From Paralvinella palmiformis (taxonomy: Eukaryota; Annelida; Polychaeta; Terebellida; Alvinellidae): a DNA stretch of 64,000 nucleotides. The stretch is taken from assembly GCA_025642065.1 (NCBI GenBank), contig JAODUP010000152.1:159001-223000 (forward strand), written 5' to 3'. The notes beneath the pieces are model-generated. The model searched no databases, had not been told where the DNA came from, and saw only the letters and a list, made by a program, of their open reading frames with translations. Both the position numbers and the translations under genes were made by a program. Below, piece after piece: positions 62,686-64,000 of the stretch. Each line of letters starts with the position of its first letter. The stretch's first letter is position 1.

Positions 62686-63250
62686 TATCTGATTGACTCA
62701 GTAAATTCACTTGTCAGTGTGTCTACTTCGCCATGTTTCACAAGACCACTGATATCATTATTGTTCCGTGATCTATAGATGACGTAATAACACATGATCT
62801 ATAGATGATGTAATAACAACATTTCTTAACGTTGTTGATCTGATAAGTAAAAGGTTCATCAGGCTCTACCAATACATTACTAATTGATCCCACTATGTTA
62901 ACACAATATTTCCAAATAACGTTCCCATAAATATATCCTCAATAACATGCCCAGTGAGAAAGTAAGCAAATAATTGCCTTCGTGACCACTCTCTCAAACC
63001 GGATGCGCCACTTAGAAGGCCCATTTACGACTCCCACTAAAGCGAGTTCTGCAATTTCTGTTAAATCTTCGTATGGCTCGAAAGGACACTGAATGTTCTA
63101 ATATAGAACGCAGCTAATGAAGACCGGTATCTAGCCCTGGTACATCGCTGTGTTGTTGGCTTTTTATGCTGCGCTCCGTTGCTGAGGGGTTAACAATCTT
63201 AGTATAAATCATGGTTATCGTCATTATAATATAAATGGCATGTTAACACG
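62686..63250 (-). pseudogene. Decayed second copy of the two-TM gene unit
   Basis: The minus strand preserves the C-terminal tail (CYYVIYRSRNNNDISG, DTLTSEFTESIR, stop). It also keeps the upstream exon (SCVLY, a stop, PYEDLTEIAELALVGVVNG, VGSISNVLVE) and the promoter block, all in the order of 47812-48850. The two membrane segments are absent. A tandem duplication of about 24-26 bases around GTTATTACRTCATCTATAGA (62765-62815) disrupts the frame. An in-frame TAG follows SCVLY. Confidence 0.6.
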
Positions 63251-63254
63251 CTAA

Positions 63255-64000
63255 AACCAAACTTGCCATAGTAGATTAACCATTTATATGTCGATTAGAA
63301 GAGGTTTTATTCTACTCGACAGGAACAATTAATGAATGTAAAAAAATTATCACCTCAACTAAAGTAGAGTTTTGTTTTTAATCTATCATCATAAAATATA
63401 TTAATTGTAACCTTATAGTCACCAATGTTCCACTTATAATACACTATTTACATTTAGACTGCAATTAGACATTAACGTTTTATTTTATTTCTAGTGGGAG
63501 GCATATAAATTATAACAATGTTCATAACTCTGACATCGCTTCATCTATTAAATACTGGTTATTCATATTATGTAAATATAAGTTTAGCGAGCCGTCCCGA
63601 CTTGTGTAATAACTGACCAAAATGAAGATTTGTTTAGTTTATGTAGCCAAAGGAAGCAGCATCCTATCAACAGATAGATATAGGCTTTTAAGCCAGTAAT
63701 TATGATCGTATCACGAGCTATGTCCATAAGATCATCTGCATTGTGGTAAGCATATATAGGTTGATTTTGTTAATCACTGATGAATTGTAAACTGCGTTCT
63801 CTTAATATATGTTTGTTATCTACGTGTAATGTCGTTAATCAATACATACTCAAAAGTTTGCCACGGGAAATATGTTTAGGAATCCTCTAAGAAGATAAGT
63901 TTGACCTAATTTCCATATTGAAAGGTAAACATATTTATTATTCTTGTTCAAGATTACTATTATGTATGTTCATTTTACACATTTTACACATTGAACATAT
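63255..64000. other. No recognised feature
   Basis: AT-rich sequence to the window end. Nothing was supported. Confidence 0.4.

Overview
This window looks like AT-rich nuclear DNA from an animal, most likely a lophotrochozoan and probably a mollusc. The evidence is spliced minus-strand exons with GT/AG borders, very dense dinucleotide microsatellites, tRNA-derived SINEs, and many decayed non-LTR retrotransposons, Tc1, hAT and pogo-like DNA transposons. No bacterial operons, CRISPR arrays, rRNA genes or intact tRNA genes were seen. The phylum assignment is inference; nothing here identifies a species.

The clearest host gene is a seven-exon, minus-strand carbohydrate sulfotransferase of the CHST15-like group (3285-10369). 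Six exon borders could be placed by eye and their phases agree (0,1,1,2,0,1). The product is a type II membrane protein of about 460-480 residues. It keeps the 3'-phosphate-binding motif but has a divergent 5'-phosphosulfate loop. Its large third intron is packed with a Tc1-like element (4511-6108) and a LINE fragment (6221-7640). Orphan candidate exons on the minus strand lie at 15556-15669 and 38630-38727.

From 11.5 to 32.7 kb the window is mostly repeats: an RNase H-bearing LINE, several SINEs, an 897-bp inverted duplication carrying an intact 111-codon reading frame (arms 18633-19529 and 26538-27434), a non-autonomous hAT element with a nested SINE, L2-like LINE fragments, and a DIRS/Gypsy-like remnant split by TA microsatellites. 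From 32.7 to 39 kb almost nothing but microsatellites and one SINE was recognised.

From 39 to 44.4 kb there is a nearly full-length but broken L2/CR1-type LINE followed by a second LINE family. Around 47.8-49.3 kb sits a small two-transmembrane reading frame, a decayed upstream exon, a TATA-like box and a five-copy 94-bp satellite with alternating (dimeric) variants. A diverged copy of the same gene unit, including the promoter region, lies at 62.69-63.25 kb. Between them are a decayed LINE with ORF1, PHD-like finger, endonuclease and RT segments (52.7-56.1 kb) and pogo/Tigger-like remnants (57.3-58.4 kb).

No convincing new multi-gene system was found. The most unusual items are the inverted duplication with a conserved reading frame, the duplicated two-TM gene unit with a conserved promoter, the variant sulfotransferase loop, and the Tc1 element with a DD35E spacing.
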